Shown here: positions 1 through 8,282 of the stretch, in pieces | How positions within the stretch are numbered: position 1 is the first letter of the stretch | Layout of the letters: every line of letters begins with the position of its first letter | Origin: an uncultured Tenacibaculum sp. | Lineage (GTDB): Bacteria > Bacteroidota > Bacteroidia > Flavobacteriales > Flavobacteriaceae | Length of the DNA stretch: 40,250 bases | Reading direction: 5' to 3' | NCBI GenBank assembly: GCA_947504185.1 | Contig: CANNGJ010000026.1 | Coordinates: 1-40,250, forward strand | Made by a program: the position numbers and the translations under genes | The notes under the pieces: model-generated | What the model was told of the DNA's origin: nothing | The model's input: only the letters and a program-made list of their open reading frames with translations | The model's database searches: none

Positions 1-1922
1 AAGCCTGTAAACACTGGGGCTACCACTTCTGGATTACAGCCTAAATCACCATCTTCATTCTCTGTGCTGATTACTGGTAATACATCATCAGAAGTTATAG
101 TGAATATTTTTTCACAAATTTTTACTTGCTCACATTCATCTGAAACTTCATATTTTAAAGTTATTGCACCTCCACAAGCCAAAGGTGCTGTTAAGTTATT
201 TATATTTATTTCTACATCATCTATAAAATATTTTTCTACAACTGTTCCATTTCCCCCTGAATAAGAGAAACCTGTTAGCCAAGTACTAAATGCTGTATTT
301 ATATCTTCTTGTGAAGTACAAGCGTCTATTGTTTGGTTATCTGGACATGCTTGATTTAAAGGTATTAACGGTTCACCATTTACTTCAAATACTTCTTCAG
401 CTGTACAACCTACAATTCCAGGTGCAAATTGTAATGTAGCAGAAGCTTTATATGCTCCTGCTTCGGTTACTTCTAATTGATTTGTTGTTTCTCCTATAAT
501 TTCTACTCCATCTTTATACCATTTATAAGTAAATGTATTCCCTAGTGGTGAAGCTGTTACTGTTAATGTTACACTATCTTCTGTACAGGCTATGTCTTCT
601 CCATCAATTACTATAGCAACCTCAGGCGTGTCTGCCAAATTAAATGGTCCTGCTAAATCTTTTAACTCTGCCGTAAATGAATCTGATGATCTTGTTTTTA
701 CAATCACACTACCTAACGGGCTCACACAATTTATACCTGGCGAACTACTTGAATCAAAACCTAAAGCAGTAGAATTAATAGCTATTTCAGCAAAAGTAGT
801 TTGGCCATAATTTGCTACTATATTTCCTCCTTTATTTATCGTTCCCCAAGGTCCAGCTGGAACATCACTACCATCATTTACCTGAGCAAAAATAGCCTGT
901 GATCCTGGTGGTAAATCACTTCTTAATTGTATTTCGGCATAACCATAATTCCCCGCTGCATTACCACCTGAATACTGAACATATCCATTATTATCTTGTT
1001 TAAACTCAAATGGTCTTAAAGACAAGGTGTTATGTGTATCGAAATAACTGTCTGGAACACCTACTAACTCTACCCAAACAAAAATCTTAATGATAGCGTT
1101 TGCCCCTCCATTAGCATAATTAACAGATAAAATGATATCTCCATGTTGCTCTACTGAACCATCTGGTTTAAATAAATAAGGAGTACGACCACCTGTTGCT
1201 GATAAATCTACAATTGATTGAATTGTACCTCCTACTAAATTTACTTTTTCTCTAAAGTATTCAAAATCTAAATAACTATCTCCACTGTCGTTTCTTGTTG
1301 AAGCTCCTAATAAGGCCCATTGATCTGTACCCACTGTTGCCCCTTCTCTTCTTAAATGCCCAAAAACATCTATAATATCATTTTTTTGTGGTACAGAAGC
1401 ATCTGTAATTGTCCAAGTATTTGGATTATCATTATTTTTATCTGATCCTCCTGTAAACACGTTTGAATCAGAATTATTACCTTGAGCATTTTGATCTCTA
1501 ATAAATACTGCATCAATCCACAATCTTCCATCTACTACCGTATAAATAGGTGTGCTCATTCTTATTTCTGCCGAAGCATTATCATCGACTAACAAGGCAG
1601 CTGTTGTTGCTGTTGGTGTCTCATCTATAACTCCTTTTCCAGAAGCTCCTAGAAACCAATCATCTGTTGCAAAAGGAAACGTCATTCCATTTGGAAATGA
1701 AACAATTCCTGAATACACATCAGCATCGATTCCGAAATTAGCATGTACGGATGATTCCGTATTCACCGTTTGTGCCTTAGCTACATTCATAGAAAATAAA
1801 AAAAGCACAACAAGAAAACTTGCCATACCTTTTGAGTATTCACTAATATTTTTAAGAATGCAGTCTTTTAACGTAATTAACACTGTTTTACAAAAAACAG
1901 TTTTCTTGCTATTAAACAACAT
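1..1922 (-). CDS. Large secreted adhesin-like surface protein, N-terminal part (runs off left edge)
   Basis: An uninterrupted reading frame runs on the minus strand from ATG 1922-1920 past the window edge, giving about 640 residues. The N-terminus has a long basic region followed by a hydrophobic segment ending in AKAQT (around residue 50), a typical Bacteroidota export signal; an internal ATG at 1826-1824 (residue 33) would give an ordinary-length signal peptide and could be the true start. The mature N-terminus (NFGIDADVYSG, then TDDWFLG) resembles the start of many large flavobacterial cell-surface proteins. Around residues 450-500 there is an Ig/PKD-like segment (TYKWYKDG), and from about residue 525 a Cys-containing module beginning CPDNQTIDACTSQ that resembles the repeated modules of giant SprB-like adhesins. 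The family suggests export by the type IX secretion system and a role in adhesion or gliding, but the C-terminal sorting domain lies outside the window. Function is inferred. Confidence 0.8.
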   Translation of the reverse strand, partial: MLFNSKKTVFCKTVLITLKDCILKNISEYSKGMASFLVVLFLFSMNVAKAQTVNTESSVHANFGIDADVYSGIVSFPNGMTFPFATDDWFLGASGKGVIDETPTATTAALLVDDNASAEIRMSTPIYTVVDGRLWIDAVFIRDQNAQGNNSDSNVFTGGSDKNNDNPNTWTITDASVPQKNDIIDVFGHLRREGATVGTDQWALLGASTRNDSGDSYLDFEYFREKVNLVGGTIQSIVDLSATGGRTPYLFKPDGSVEQHGDIILSVNYANGGANAIIKIFVWVELVGVPDSYFDTHNTLSLRPFEFKQDNNGYVQYSGGNAAGNYGYAEIQLRSDLPPGSQAIFAQVNDGSDVPAGPWGTINKGGNIVANYGQTTFAEIAINSTALGFDSSSSPGINCVSPLGSVIVKTRSSDSFTAELKDLAGPFNLADTPEVAIVIDGEDIACTEDSVTLTVTASPLGNTFTYKWYKDGVEIIGETTNQLEVTEAGAYKASATLQFAPGIVGCTAEEVFEVNGEPLIPLNQACPDNQTIDACTSQEDINTAFSTWLTGFSYSGGNGTVVEKYFIDDVEININNLTAPLACGGAITLKYEVSDECEQVKICEKIFTITSDDVLPVISTENEDGDLGCNPEVVAPVFTG

Positions 1923-2089
1923 ATTGTAATGATTTACATAATTTGATTTTTTTTTATTATTAATAGGGTCGCCGCATACTAACATAACATGTTAGTTGTA
2001 AAATATCTGAATGAGAGATTTAAAAAGGGATGTAATAATAGTTATATTAATAACTTATGGTTAAATTTAACAGAGGAATCTTTTTTGTG

Positions 2090-2126
2090 AAGTGAATTTT
2101 GAGAAGTTTGATTAGTTAATTCACTT
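2090..2126 (-). repeat. Inverted repeat at the predicted 5' end of the adhesin-like transcript
   Basis: AAGTGAATT (2090-2098) pairs perfectly with AATTCACTT (2118-2126) across a 19-nt loop. It begins within a few bases of the transcription start predicted from the element at 2130-2137, so it could form a 5' leader hairpin. It could also be chance in AT-rich DNA. Confidence 0.3.
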
Positions 2127-2129
2127 ATA

Positions 2130-2137
2130 CAAATTTA
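2130..2137 (-). promoter_or_regulatory. Candidate promoter -7 element of the adhesin-like gene
   Basis: Read on the minus strand this is TAAATTTG, an exact match to the Bacteroidota -7 consensus TAnnTTTG. No good -33 TTG is visible. The predicted 5' untranslated region would be about 200 nt, long for this genome, so the assignment is tentative. Confidence 0.3.
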
Positions 2138-2342
2138 AGCAATTATTTAATACATAAAACATTAACTAAAATTTAACTAAGTAAAAAGGGTGATTTTCCT
2201 TATAGATAAAAGCTATTTATTTTGAGTTATGAACTAACTCATTCTCTTTTGTTTTTTGAAAAATGATATAGATAAACGTAGTGAGAACTTGGAATTAATA
2301 ATAAGAAATAACAACCAATAGTAGTAAATAATATTTGTAAGT

Positions 2343-3329
2343 TTATTGATATACTTTTACCAATTCTTCAGCCTCTTTTTTAGCGCTCCAATTTTTCAGA
2401 ATCTCAATTCTAGCCAACTCCCCTAATTCTGGAAGCTTATTTCTCATAAGTTCAAAAGCTAAACGCCTTAGCTCCTCTTTATTTCCTGCCTCAAATAAAT
2501 ATCCTGAATTATTATTTGATATTAATTCTGAATGAACTCCAACATCTTTAGTTGCTATTACCGTATTTTCACACGCCATAGCTTCTGCACAAACCAAAGA
2601 AAACCCTTCTGAAAAAGAAGGAACAACTGATATTTTTGATGCTTGGTAATAGGAAATTATATCAGAGGTTTCATCAATAAAATAGATTTGTTTACTTGCA
2701 TTATAGCCTCCAACAATTTCTTTTAACTCTTCTAAAAATTGAGGCTTATCAACTTTACCAACAATAACTACTGCCCAATCTTTAAAACTATTTAATTCGG
2801 GACTTAAAGCTTCTAATAAAATTTTCTGCCCTTTTGCTTTTCGAACCCTACCTGCACAAAGAATAATATTTTTTTGAGAAATATTTTTTAACTCAACTTC
2901 TTTTTTGGGAATAAATGCATTTGTATCAACTCCATGAGAAACCTTAGTGTTTTTTATTCCTAAATTTTTATGCATCGAATCTGTTAAGGTAATTACCTCA
3001 TCTGATTTCTTTAATAAAAACCTTGTTAACCTCGAAGGCGTAGTTTCTGCATGCCTTGTCGAAACCAATTTAAATTTAGCTCCCAACATTCGATACCATA
3101 GCATTTTTAAAATCTCATTATTTCTATGACAATGGATCACTACGTTTTTATCAGAGAATACTATTTTCTTAAAATCTGAATGAACAATCTTTCCTCCTTC
3201 AATGCCATATCCATAAAGATAAGCTTTGCATATTTTTTTAAGTTCTGGCATTACATTTTCAATGCTTCTTGTAACCCCTGTTCTTCTTTTATGAAAATGT
3301 GTATGTATTACTATAAGATCAGATTTCAT
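2343..3329 (-). CDS. Glycosyltransferase, GT4 family
   Basis: The 328-residue product is a GT-B fold glycosyltransferase of the GT4 (glycosyl transferases group 1) family. The C-terminal half shows the expected elements: a HGVD turn at 132-135, the donor-binding LCAGR segment (157-161) followed by K166, and the EX7E signature with E241 and E249 in SEGFSLVCAE. The N-terminal acceptor domain starts with a beta strand (LIVIHTHFH) and has no signal peptide, so the enzyme is cytoplasmic or membrane-peripheral. It probably adds a sugar to a lipopolysaccharide core or other surface glycan; acceptor and donor cannot be read from sequence. Its ATG (3329-3327) abuts the stop codon of the upstream gene (TAAATG), so the two are almost certainly co-transcribed and translationally coupled. 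Confidence 0.88.
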   Translation of the reverse strand: MKSDLIVIHTHFHKRRTGVTRSIENVMPELKKICKAYLYGYGIEGGKIVHSDFKKIVFSDKNVVIHCHRNNEILKMLWYRMLGAKFKLVSTRHAETTPSRLTRFLLKKSDEVITLTDSMHKNLGIKNTKVSHGVDTNAFIPKKEVELKNISQKNIILCAGRVRKAKGQKILLEALSPELNSFKDWAVVIVGKVDKPQFLEELKEIVGGYNASKQIYFIDETSDIISYYQASKISVVPSFSEGFSLVCAEAMACENTVIATKDVGVHSELISNNNSGYLFEAGNKEELRRLAFELMRNKLPELGELARIEILKNWSAKKEAEELVKVYQ

Positions 3330-4133
3330 TTACGCAAACCTTCTTTCTATAATTTCAAACAATCGTGTTTCATACTCTTCTTTCTCTGTCCAGTTATAAT
3401 CTGGTTTTATCATTTTATTGATAAACTTCTTAACCTCTTTTTCTGTTTTAAAAGTATTTAATTGAGAAACCACTCTGTTAAAATCATTTTGATCTCCATT
3501 AAATAAATGTTTTACAAAAGCTATTCTATCATTTAAACCTATTTGGATTGTGCTTTGCAAATGATCGTTCAATGATTTTTTAGGCTCTGCTTTCTCAAAT
3601 AAATCTGCCATTACATCTACCGAAATAGTATCTTGTAGTTCATCTTCAAGAGTTGGTGTTTTTTTATTACCAACATCTTTTACGTCATTTTTAACATCAT
3701 CAGAATTTTCAAAAATTAATGATTCTAATTCATCAAAAGGCTGCTCTGTAATTTCTTCAACTACTTTTAGATCTATTTTCTCTTCAATTATTTCATTAAT
3801 CACATCTCCTGCAATATCCTCAGCCTCTAGCTCTATCGCTTCTTCTAAATCATCTAATTGATGAACAACTTTATCCTCTTCTGCTAAAGGTTCTTCTATT
3901 TTATTTTTTTCAATTCTATTTTCTTCAGCCAACAAAACATCTTGCAATAACTCCTCTTTCGTTTTAGACGGATTCGGAGTATTGTTTACATACTCTTCTA
4001 CATAAGCCAAAACCGAAAGCTTTTCATAAACCTCGTATGCTTTCTGTTTTAACTCAAACACATCTTCCTTATTTTTCATCTGTAAAATACTGTGTGCTAA
4101 ACTGGTTAAATCTGATGCGAGTTTTTTGTGCAT
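3330..4133 (-). CDS. Acidic hypothetical protein coupled to the glycosyltransferase
   Basis: This 267-residue protein has no signal peptide or membrane segment. Residues 1-60 look helical (starting MHKKLASDLTSLAHSILQMK). Residues 70-190 are a long Glu/Asp-rich, low-complexity and probably disordered linker. The C-terminal 75 residues form a compact mixed segment rich in Phe and Lys (LNDRIAFVKHLFNGDQ to IIERRFA) that looks like the folded, conserved part. I do not recognise a named family. The zero-gap junction with the GT4 gene suggests a partner or scaffold role for glycan synthesis, but that is inference. Its start lies about 100 bp from the divergently transcribed thymidine kinase gene. 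Confidence 0.75.
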   Translation of the reverse strand: MHKKLASDLTSLAHSILQMKNKEDVFELKQKAYEVYEKLSVLAYVEEYVNNTPNPSKTKEELLQDVLLAEENRIEKNKIEEPLAEEDKVVHQLDDLEEAIELEAEDIAGDVINEIIEEKIDLKVVEEITEQPFDELESLIFENSDDVKNDVKDVGNKKTPTLEDELQDTISVDVMADLFEKAEPKKSLNDHLQSTIQIGLNDRIAFVKHLFNGDQNDFNRVVSQLNTFKTEKEVKKFINKMIKPDYNWTEKEEYETRLFEIIERRFA

Positions 4134-4173
4134 AAGTTGTTGTTTGATTTTAATTTTTGCTGCTAAATTTTAA

Positions 4174-4181
4174 TAAATTTG
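4174..4181 (+). promoter_or_regulatory. Candidate promoter -7 element for the tdk-alr operon
   Basis: TAAATTTG matches TAnnTTTG exactly and lies about 54 bp before the tdk ATG, in the intergenic region shared with the divergent acidic-protein gene. No well-spaced -33 TTG is seen. Confidence 0.5.
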
Positions 4182-4234
4182 TTCCTTGTTCGAAAGTAAC
4201 ACAAAAATCAATAATTAGAGCTTAAAATTACAAA

Positions 4235-4846
4235 ATGTTTCTTGAAAATACAGTAAATCATACAGAACAATTTGGTTGGATTGAGGTAATTTGCGGCTCA
4301 ATGTTTTCGGGTAAAACTGAAGAATTAATTCGTAGACTAAAACGTGCGCAGTTTGCAAAACAGCGCGTTGAAATTTTTAAACCATCGGTAGATACTCGTT
4401 ACGACGATGAAGAAGTAGTATCTCACAACGATAGCAGAATACGATCTACACCAGTACCAGCATCGTCTAACATTCGTTTATTAGCCAATGATGTTGATGT
4501 TGTTGGAATTGATGAAGCTCAGTTTTTTGACGACGAAATCGTAGCGGTTTGTAACGATTTAGCAAACAGAGGCATTCGTGTTATTGTTGCAGGTTTAGAT
4601 ATGGATTTTAAAGGAAAACCTTTCGGTCCAATGCCTGCTTTAATGGCTACAGCAGAATATGTAACTAAAGTACATGCCGTTTGTACTCATACCGGTAACT
4701 TAGCACATTATAGTTATAGAAAAGCTCAAAGTGACGACTTAGTTTTATTAGGTGAAACTCAAGAATACGAACCTTTAAGTAGAGCTGCTTATTATAAAGC
4801 TATGCAAGAGCAAAACAACAAGAAAGAATCTTTATCAGATGAATAA
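4235..4846 (+). CDS. tdk: Thymidine kinase, type II (TK1-like)
   Basis: The 203-residue enzyme phosphorylates thymidine (and deoxyuridine) with ATP in the pyrimidine salvage pathway in the cytoplasm. Residues 21-28 (GSMFSGKT) form the P-loop; DEAQF at 93-97 holds the Walker B aspartate and the likely catalytic base Glu94; the segment around 122-133 ([12 protein letters not shown]) is the conserved nucleotide-binding and lasso-preceding region. In most TK1-type enzymes four cysteines in two CxxC pairs bind a structural zinc. Here only Cys150 of the first pair is present; the other positions are Thr153, Ser182 and Ala185, so the zinc site appears lost. The 3' end overlaps the alanine racemase start by 8 bp (4839-4846), so the two genes are translationally coupled. 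Confidence 0.95.
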   Translation: MFLENTVNHTEQFGWIEVICGSMFSGKTEELIRRLKRAQFAKQRVEIFKPSVDTRYDDEEVVSHNDSRIRSTPVPASSNIRLLANDVDVVGIDEAQFFDDEIVAVCNDLANRGIRVIVAGLDMDFKGKPFGPMPALMATAEYVTKVHAVCTHTGNLAHYSYRKAQSDDLVLLGETQEYEPLSRAAYYKAMQEQNNKKESLSDE

Positions 4847-5939
4847 CCACGTAACTGTTTTAGAAATTAGTGCAGATGCTTTACAGCACAATCTTAATTA
4901 TTTTAAGCAAAAACTAGACTCTAAAACTAAAATTTTAGCAGTTGTTAAAGCTTTTGGCTATGGAAGCGAATCAGTAGATGTTGCTAAAACCCTTCAAGAT
5001 AAAGTTGATTATTTTGCAGTAGCATATACTAACGAAGGTGTTGTTTTACGTGAAGCAGGAATTAAAACTCCTATCATAGTTTTACATCCTCAGATTCAAA
5101 ATTTAAAAGAAATTGTAAAGCATCGGTTAGAACCTAATTTATATAATTTTAAAATTCTAGATGCTTTTTTACAATTAGCTGATGAAGCACCTTTAATGAA
5201 CTACCCTGTTCATATTAAATTCAATACAGGGTTAAATAGATTGGGGTTTTGGCATACTGATGTGCCAGCTATACTAACCCAACTAAAACAATCAAACAAT
5301 ATAAAAGTAACCTCTATTTTTTCTCATTTAGCTGCTAGTGATGATATTGATGAACAGGAATTTACCGTGGGACAAATTAATAATTTCGCTTACATTGTAA
5401 AACATATATATGAGCATTTAGGATATGAGCCTATGATTCATATTTTAAATACTTCTGGGATTGTAAATTACCCACAAGCTCAGTTCGATATGGTTCGTTT
5501 AGGAATTGGATTGTATGGTTTTGGAAATGATGAACAAGAGACTAGTCAATTAAAAAACACGCATACATTAAAATCTATCATCTCTCAAATAAACATAGTT
5601 CAACCCGGTGAAACTGTTGGCTACAATAGATCTTTTGTTGCAAACAAAGAAACTCGCAGCGCAACAATACCTATTGGACATGCAGATGGAATATCAAGAA
5701 AACTAGGTAATGAAGAAGGTTTTGTTATCATTAATAATCAACCCGCTCCTATTATTGGTAATGTTTGTATGGACATGATTATGGTTGATGTAACAAAAAT
5801 AGATTGTAAAGAAGGTGATGAAGTTATTCTTTTTAATCATCAACAGCACATCGAATTTATGGCGCATAAATGTGAAACTATTCCGTATGAAATACTTACT
5901 GCTATATCACAACGTGTAAAAAGATTGGTTAAGAACTAA
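4839..5939 (+). CDS. alr: Alanine racemase
   Basis: The 366-residue PLP-dependent fold-type III enzyme interconverts L- and D-alanine and supplies D-Ala for peptidoglycan. The PLP lysine is Lys37 in the segment [10 protein letters not shown]. Arg220 (VRLGIGLYG) is in the place of the arginine that contacts the PLP pyridine nitrogen, and Tyr262 (VGYNRSF) is the likely second catalytic base. The C-terminal beta-domain motifs ([19 protein letters not shown]) are intact. Length is normal for the family. The start overlaps the end of tdk in another frame. The pairing has no obvious metabolic logic beyond housekeeping. Confidence 0.96.
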   Translation: MNNHVTVLEISADALQHNLNYFKQKLDSKTKILAVVKAFGYGSESVDVAKTLQDKVDYFAVAYTNEGVVLREAGIKTPIIVLHPQIQNLKEIVKHRLEPNLYNFKILDAFLQLADEAPLMNYPVHIKFNTGLNRLGFWHTDVPAILTQLKQSNNIKVTSIFSHLAASDDIDEQEFTVGQINNFAYIVKHIYEHLGYEPMIHILNTSGIVNYPQAQFDMVRLGIGLYGFGNDEQETSQLKNTHTLKSIISQINIVQPGETVGYNRSFVANKETRSATIPIGHADGISRKLGNEEGFVIINNQPAPIIGNVCMDMIMVDVTKIDCKEGDEVILFNHQQHIEFMAHKCETIPYEILTAISQRVKRLVKN

Positions 5940-5984
5940 TTTTTTTATATTTTTCAACTCAATTAACTATTAAAAATCAAATAC

Positions 5985-6395
5985 ATGGGAATGCTCAAAG
6001 AGTTTAAAGACTTTGCAATGAAAGGTAATTTAGTCGACATTGCAGTAGGTTTTGTTATGGGTGCTGCTTTTAACAAAGTAGTTGCTTCATTTACAGGAGG
6101 AATCGTTTCTCCTTTAATCGGACTTATATTTAACGCCGACTTTAAAGATTTAAAATACGTACTTAAAGAAGGTGTTGCAGATGACGCTGGAAAAATTACT
6201 GGTGAGATCTCAATGCTTTACGGTGAGTTTTTAACCAACATCATTGATTTTATTATCGTTGCATTTGTAATGTTCATGGTAGTAAAAGGTGTTAACAAAA
6301 TGAAGAAAAAAGAAGAACCTGCTCCAGAAGAACCAAAAGGACCTAGTCAAGAAGAATTATTATCTGAAATAAGAGATTTATTAAAGAAACAATAA
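5985..6395 (+). CDS. mscL: Large-conductance mechanosensitive channel MscL
   Basis: The 136-residue protein forms the inner-membrane channel that opens under high membrane tension to release solutes during hypo-osmotic shock. The N-terminal amphipathic helix (MLKEFKDFAMKGN) leads into TM1 (VDIAVGFVMGAAFNKVVASF), where the constriction-lining residues lie; a periplasmic loop follows (about 50-80) and TM2 is near residues 80-100 (IIDFIIVAFVMFMVV). The tail has the usual charged linker with prolines and a terminal helix (EELLSEIRDLLKKQ). Met3 is an alternative start that matches the usual family N-terminus better. It sits 45 bp after alr and may be co-transcribed with it; a strong terminator follows. 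Confidence 0.96.
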   Translation: MGMLKEFKDFAMKGNLVDIAVGFVMGAAFNKVVASFTGGIVSPLIGLIFNADFKDLKYVLKEGVADDAGKITGEISMLYGEFLTNIIDFIIVAFVMFMVVKGVNKMKKKEEPAPEEPKGPSQEELLSEIRDLLKKQ

Positions 6396-6405
6396 TTTAT
6401 ATTAG

Positions 6406-6439
6406 AAACCCTACGCAATTAACGTAGGGTTTTCTTTTT
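6406..6439 (+). terminator. Intrinsic terminator after mscL
   Basis: A 10-bp perfect stem (AAACCCTACG 6406-6415 with CGTAGGGTTT 6423-6432), 7-nt loop, then a T-rich tail. It lies between convergent genes, and the minus-strand HTH gene stop codon is at 6438-6440, so it may also help end that transcript. Confidence 0.85.
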
Positions 6440-7394
6440 ACCAAGCAAAAGAAAAATGATTCTCTGCTTTTATTTCTTTTTTCAAACCTTCTATTCTTTC
6501 ATACATTACACTAAAAAATAAATTACTATTTATTTCTACATTCCCTAATATTTTACTTGACCATCTTATTGTTTTATCAAAATACTCTTCTACTTCACTA
6601 CAAGTATTCTTATCCAATAACCTAATATAAGACAAGCTAGAGTATGGCATTAGCGCTACATTTTTAAAAGACGACTTTAGGTAAACTAAATTATTTAGTG
6701 TTAAAATTTTATTGTGATACAAACAAAACTTAACCTTCTTATCTTTACTCCAATAACCTAAAGCTGCTTTTTTCTCAATAGATTTTACCATTTCACTAAT
6801 TTCATCACACATAATAATTGCCTCTTCTTTTGTAATCGATTTTATTTTAAAAAAATAAAATATCTGATACAAACAATTATTAATTGTAGAATCACTCCAT
6901 ATTTCTGTAACTTTTATTTCTCTAAACGAGTTTTTAAACAGTGCTGAATTGAGCAACATTTGTTTATCTACAGAAAAATCACTCATTTTTTTTGGTAATT
7001 CTTTAGAAAAATCTGTTAATATGTTTAAGTAAGTATATGTCCTAAATTTAGAATACAAAGAGCCGGAAGGAATATGGTATACAGGAATTTCTCTTGCAGC
7101 AAGAATTAATTGTGAATTTTCTAATTTTGAAAATTCATTAATGTTTTTTGCTACTTTTTTATAAAAATCTTGTAAACCTTTTTTATCCTCCTTTAACAAA
7201 TCATTTAAAGATACCTCATAATGTTTCGCTAATTTCATAGCTTCTTCTAACGAAAGAGACGTCTTTCTATTTATTCTTCTATATGATGCGTCATAGCTAA
7301 TTCCTAAAACATCAGAAACTTCATCTACTAATAATATATTTTTTGGAAGTCGCTTAGATATCTCTGAAAAAAAATCACTTATATATTTACCCAT
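6438..7394 (-). CDS. Helix-turn-helix regulator with uncharacterised C-terminal domain
   Basis: The 318-residue protein starts with an XRE/Cro-like DNA-binding region at about residues 20-70: VDEVSDVLGISYDASYRRI contains the turn and recognition helix, followed by SLSLEEAMKLAKHYEVSLNDLL, a layout common to a Bacteroidota group of long HTH regulators. Residues 75-318 are predicted mostly helical, with no membrane segment, no metal-binding motif and no ligand-binding fold I can name. The segment IPVYHIPSGSLYSKFRTY near 105-125 resembles the conserved core seen in that group. The target is unknown. It is divergent from a putative small RNA starting near 7494, which could be its target; that is speculative. 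Confidence 0.75.
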   Translation of the reverse strand: MGKYISDFFSEISKRLPKNILLVDEVSDVLGISYDASYRRINRKTSLSLEEAMKLAKHYEVSLNDLLKEDKKGLQDFYKKVAKNINEFSKLENSQLILAAREIPVYHIPSGSLYSKFRTYTYLNILTDFSKELPKKMSDFSVDKQMLLNSALFKNSFREIKVTEIWSDSTINNCLYQIFYFFKIKSITKEEAIIMCDEISEMVKSIEKKAALGYWSKDKKVKFCLYHNKILTLNNLVYLKSSFKNVALMPYSSLSYIRLLDKNTCSEVEEYFDKTIRWSSKILGNVEINSNLFFSVMYERIEGLKKEIKAENHFSFAW

Positions 7395-7493
7395 AAAAAT
7401 TAAAAACTCATTAGCAATTAATGCAATTAATATTTAAAAAAATTGCATTTTTCACAAAGCGACAACTTCGATTAATAGGTTACTTTGCAAAAA

Positions 7494-7580
7494 AATTAAG
7501 TTCTATGGGGGGGGAACCATTCTAATTATTAAATTAGACTTGGTTTTTAAGAGGCCTTCTCTTTACGAGAAGGCTTTTTT
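7494..7580 (+). ncRNA. Candidate small RNA with two hairpins
   Basis: The region between two minus-strand genes holds a complete plus-strand unit with no associated gene. A near-match to the flavobacterial -7 element (TTACTTTG, 7480-7487) precedes a run of eight G (7507-7514). A first hairpin pairs AACCA (7515-7519) with TGGTT (7541-7545) and TCTAATT (7521-7527) with AATTAGA (7532-7538). A second hairpin with a T-run (7554-7580) is a classical terminator that works only on the plus strand. The unit would be about 85-90 nt. No Rfam family is recognised by eye. It could instead be residual leader sequence of a lost gene. Confidence 0.45.
7552..7580 (+). terminator. Orphan plus-strand intrinsic terminator
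   Basis: GCCTTCTC (7554-7561) pairs with GAGAAGGC (7567-7574), loop TTTAC, followed by six T. On the minus strand no U-tract would follow, so it is not the terminator of the flanking minus-strand genes. Confidence 0.8.
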
Positions 7581-7615
7581 ATATTAAAGATAATATACTT
7601 TAAGTAATAAAGCAA

Positions 7616-8206
7616 CTATTTATGTTTGCCTTTTTCCCAACCGTGTTTTCCTAAATACTGCTCTCCAGATTCTACAGCACCTTCTTCAATAGAAGTTCCC
7701 ATTGAATCATTCCAACGGTTCAAGTACCCAAAAAGAGAAATTACACCTAACATTTCAACAATCTCTCCTTCGTTCCAATACTTATATAATTCTTCCTTTA
7801 TTTTTTCATCTACCATATTAGGAACCATTGATGCTGCTAATGAAAAATCTAATGCAGCACGTTCAGCATCAGAAAAAGCCGAATGCGTTTTATACTCCCA
7901 AATATTATCTAATTGCTCTTGTTCTGCTCCATAACGCTCAGCAGCACGAATTGCATGTGCTTGACAATATCTACAACCTGTTGCATTACTAGATACCCAA
8001 GCAATCATTCTTTTTAGAGCAGAAGTTACACGCCCTTCATTTGCCATAACAGCTTTATTCAAATTGATAAATGCTTTTGAAATGGCCGGACGACGTTGCA
8101 TTGTTAATACTGAATTAGGACAAAACCCTAATGTTTCATTAAAAAATTCAGCTAATTCTTTTGTTTCAATATCATGCTCTGCTGATAAAGGCGTTACTAA
8201 TGGCAT
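7616..8206 (-). CDS. Carboxymuconolactone decarboxylase/AhpD-like peroxidase-related protein
   Basis: This 196-residue, all-helical cytoplasmic protein belongs to the CMD/AhpD superfamily. The redox signature is CRYCQAH, with Cys78, Cys81 and His84, as in AhpD-type alkylhydroperoxidases. It lies in the helix after the LKRMIAWVSSNATG segment as expected for the family. Such proteins reduce peroxides or regenerate a peroxidase using the CxxC pair; the physiological partner here is unknown. It is divergently transcribed from an OsmC-like gene with only 109 bp between the starts, so shared control by oxidative or electrophile stress is plausible. The Asn/Trp-rich C-terminal part (YLNRWNDSMG) is typical of the peroxidase-related subgroup. 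Confidence 0.85.
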   Translation of the reverse strand: MPLVTPLSAEHDIETKELAEFFNETLGFCPNSVLTMQRRPAISKAFINLNKAVMANEGRVTSALKRMIAWVSSNATGCRYCQAHAIRAAERYGAEQEQLDNIWEYKTHSAFSDAERAALDFSLAASMVPNMVDEKIKEELYKYWNEGEIVEMLGVISLFGYLNRWNDSMGTSIEEGAVESGEQYLGKHGWEKGKHK

Positions 8207-8270
8207 AGTTTTATATTTTAGTTTTTATTAATCGCTTTTTATAGTAAGTTTGTGTAAGTGTTCGATAAAT

Positions 8271-8282
8271 TTTGTCGACAAA
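8271..8282. promoter_or_regulatory. Perfect 12-bp palindrome between divergent redox genes
   Basis: TTTGTCGACAAA is a perfect palindrome centred between the AhpD-like start (8206) and the OsmC start (8316). Its left part overlaps a -7-like TTTG. It is a candidate operator, unproven. Confidence 0.35.

Larger units (their letters stand above)
1923..2342. other. Gene-free intergenic region (420 bp)
   Basis: No convincing coding frame is present. The stretch is very AT-rich. It contains one match to the flavobacterial -7 promoter element on the minus strand (2130-2137) and an inverted repeat (2090-2098 with 2118-2126) lying where the 5' end of that transcript would be. I see no clear intrinsic terminator for the glycosyltransferase gene that ends at 2343. 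Confidence 0.6.

Noticed and set aside
64..1929. Plus-strand frames at 64-264, 592-810 and 1552-1929
   Set aside because: All are antisense to the adhesin-like gene, whose minus-strand frame has signal peptide and domain structure. The plus-strand translations show none.
7552..7580. Terminator of the AhpD-like gene (minus strand)
   Set aside because: On the minus strand the hairpin is not followed by U; it has the T-run only on the plus strand.
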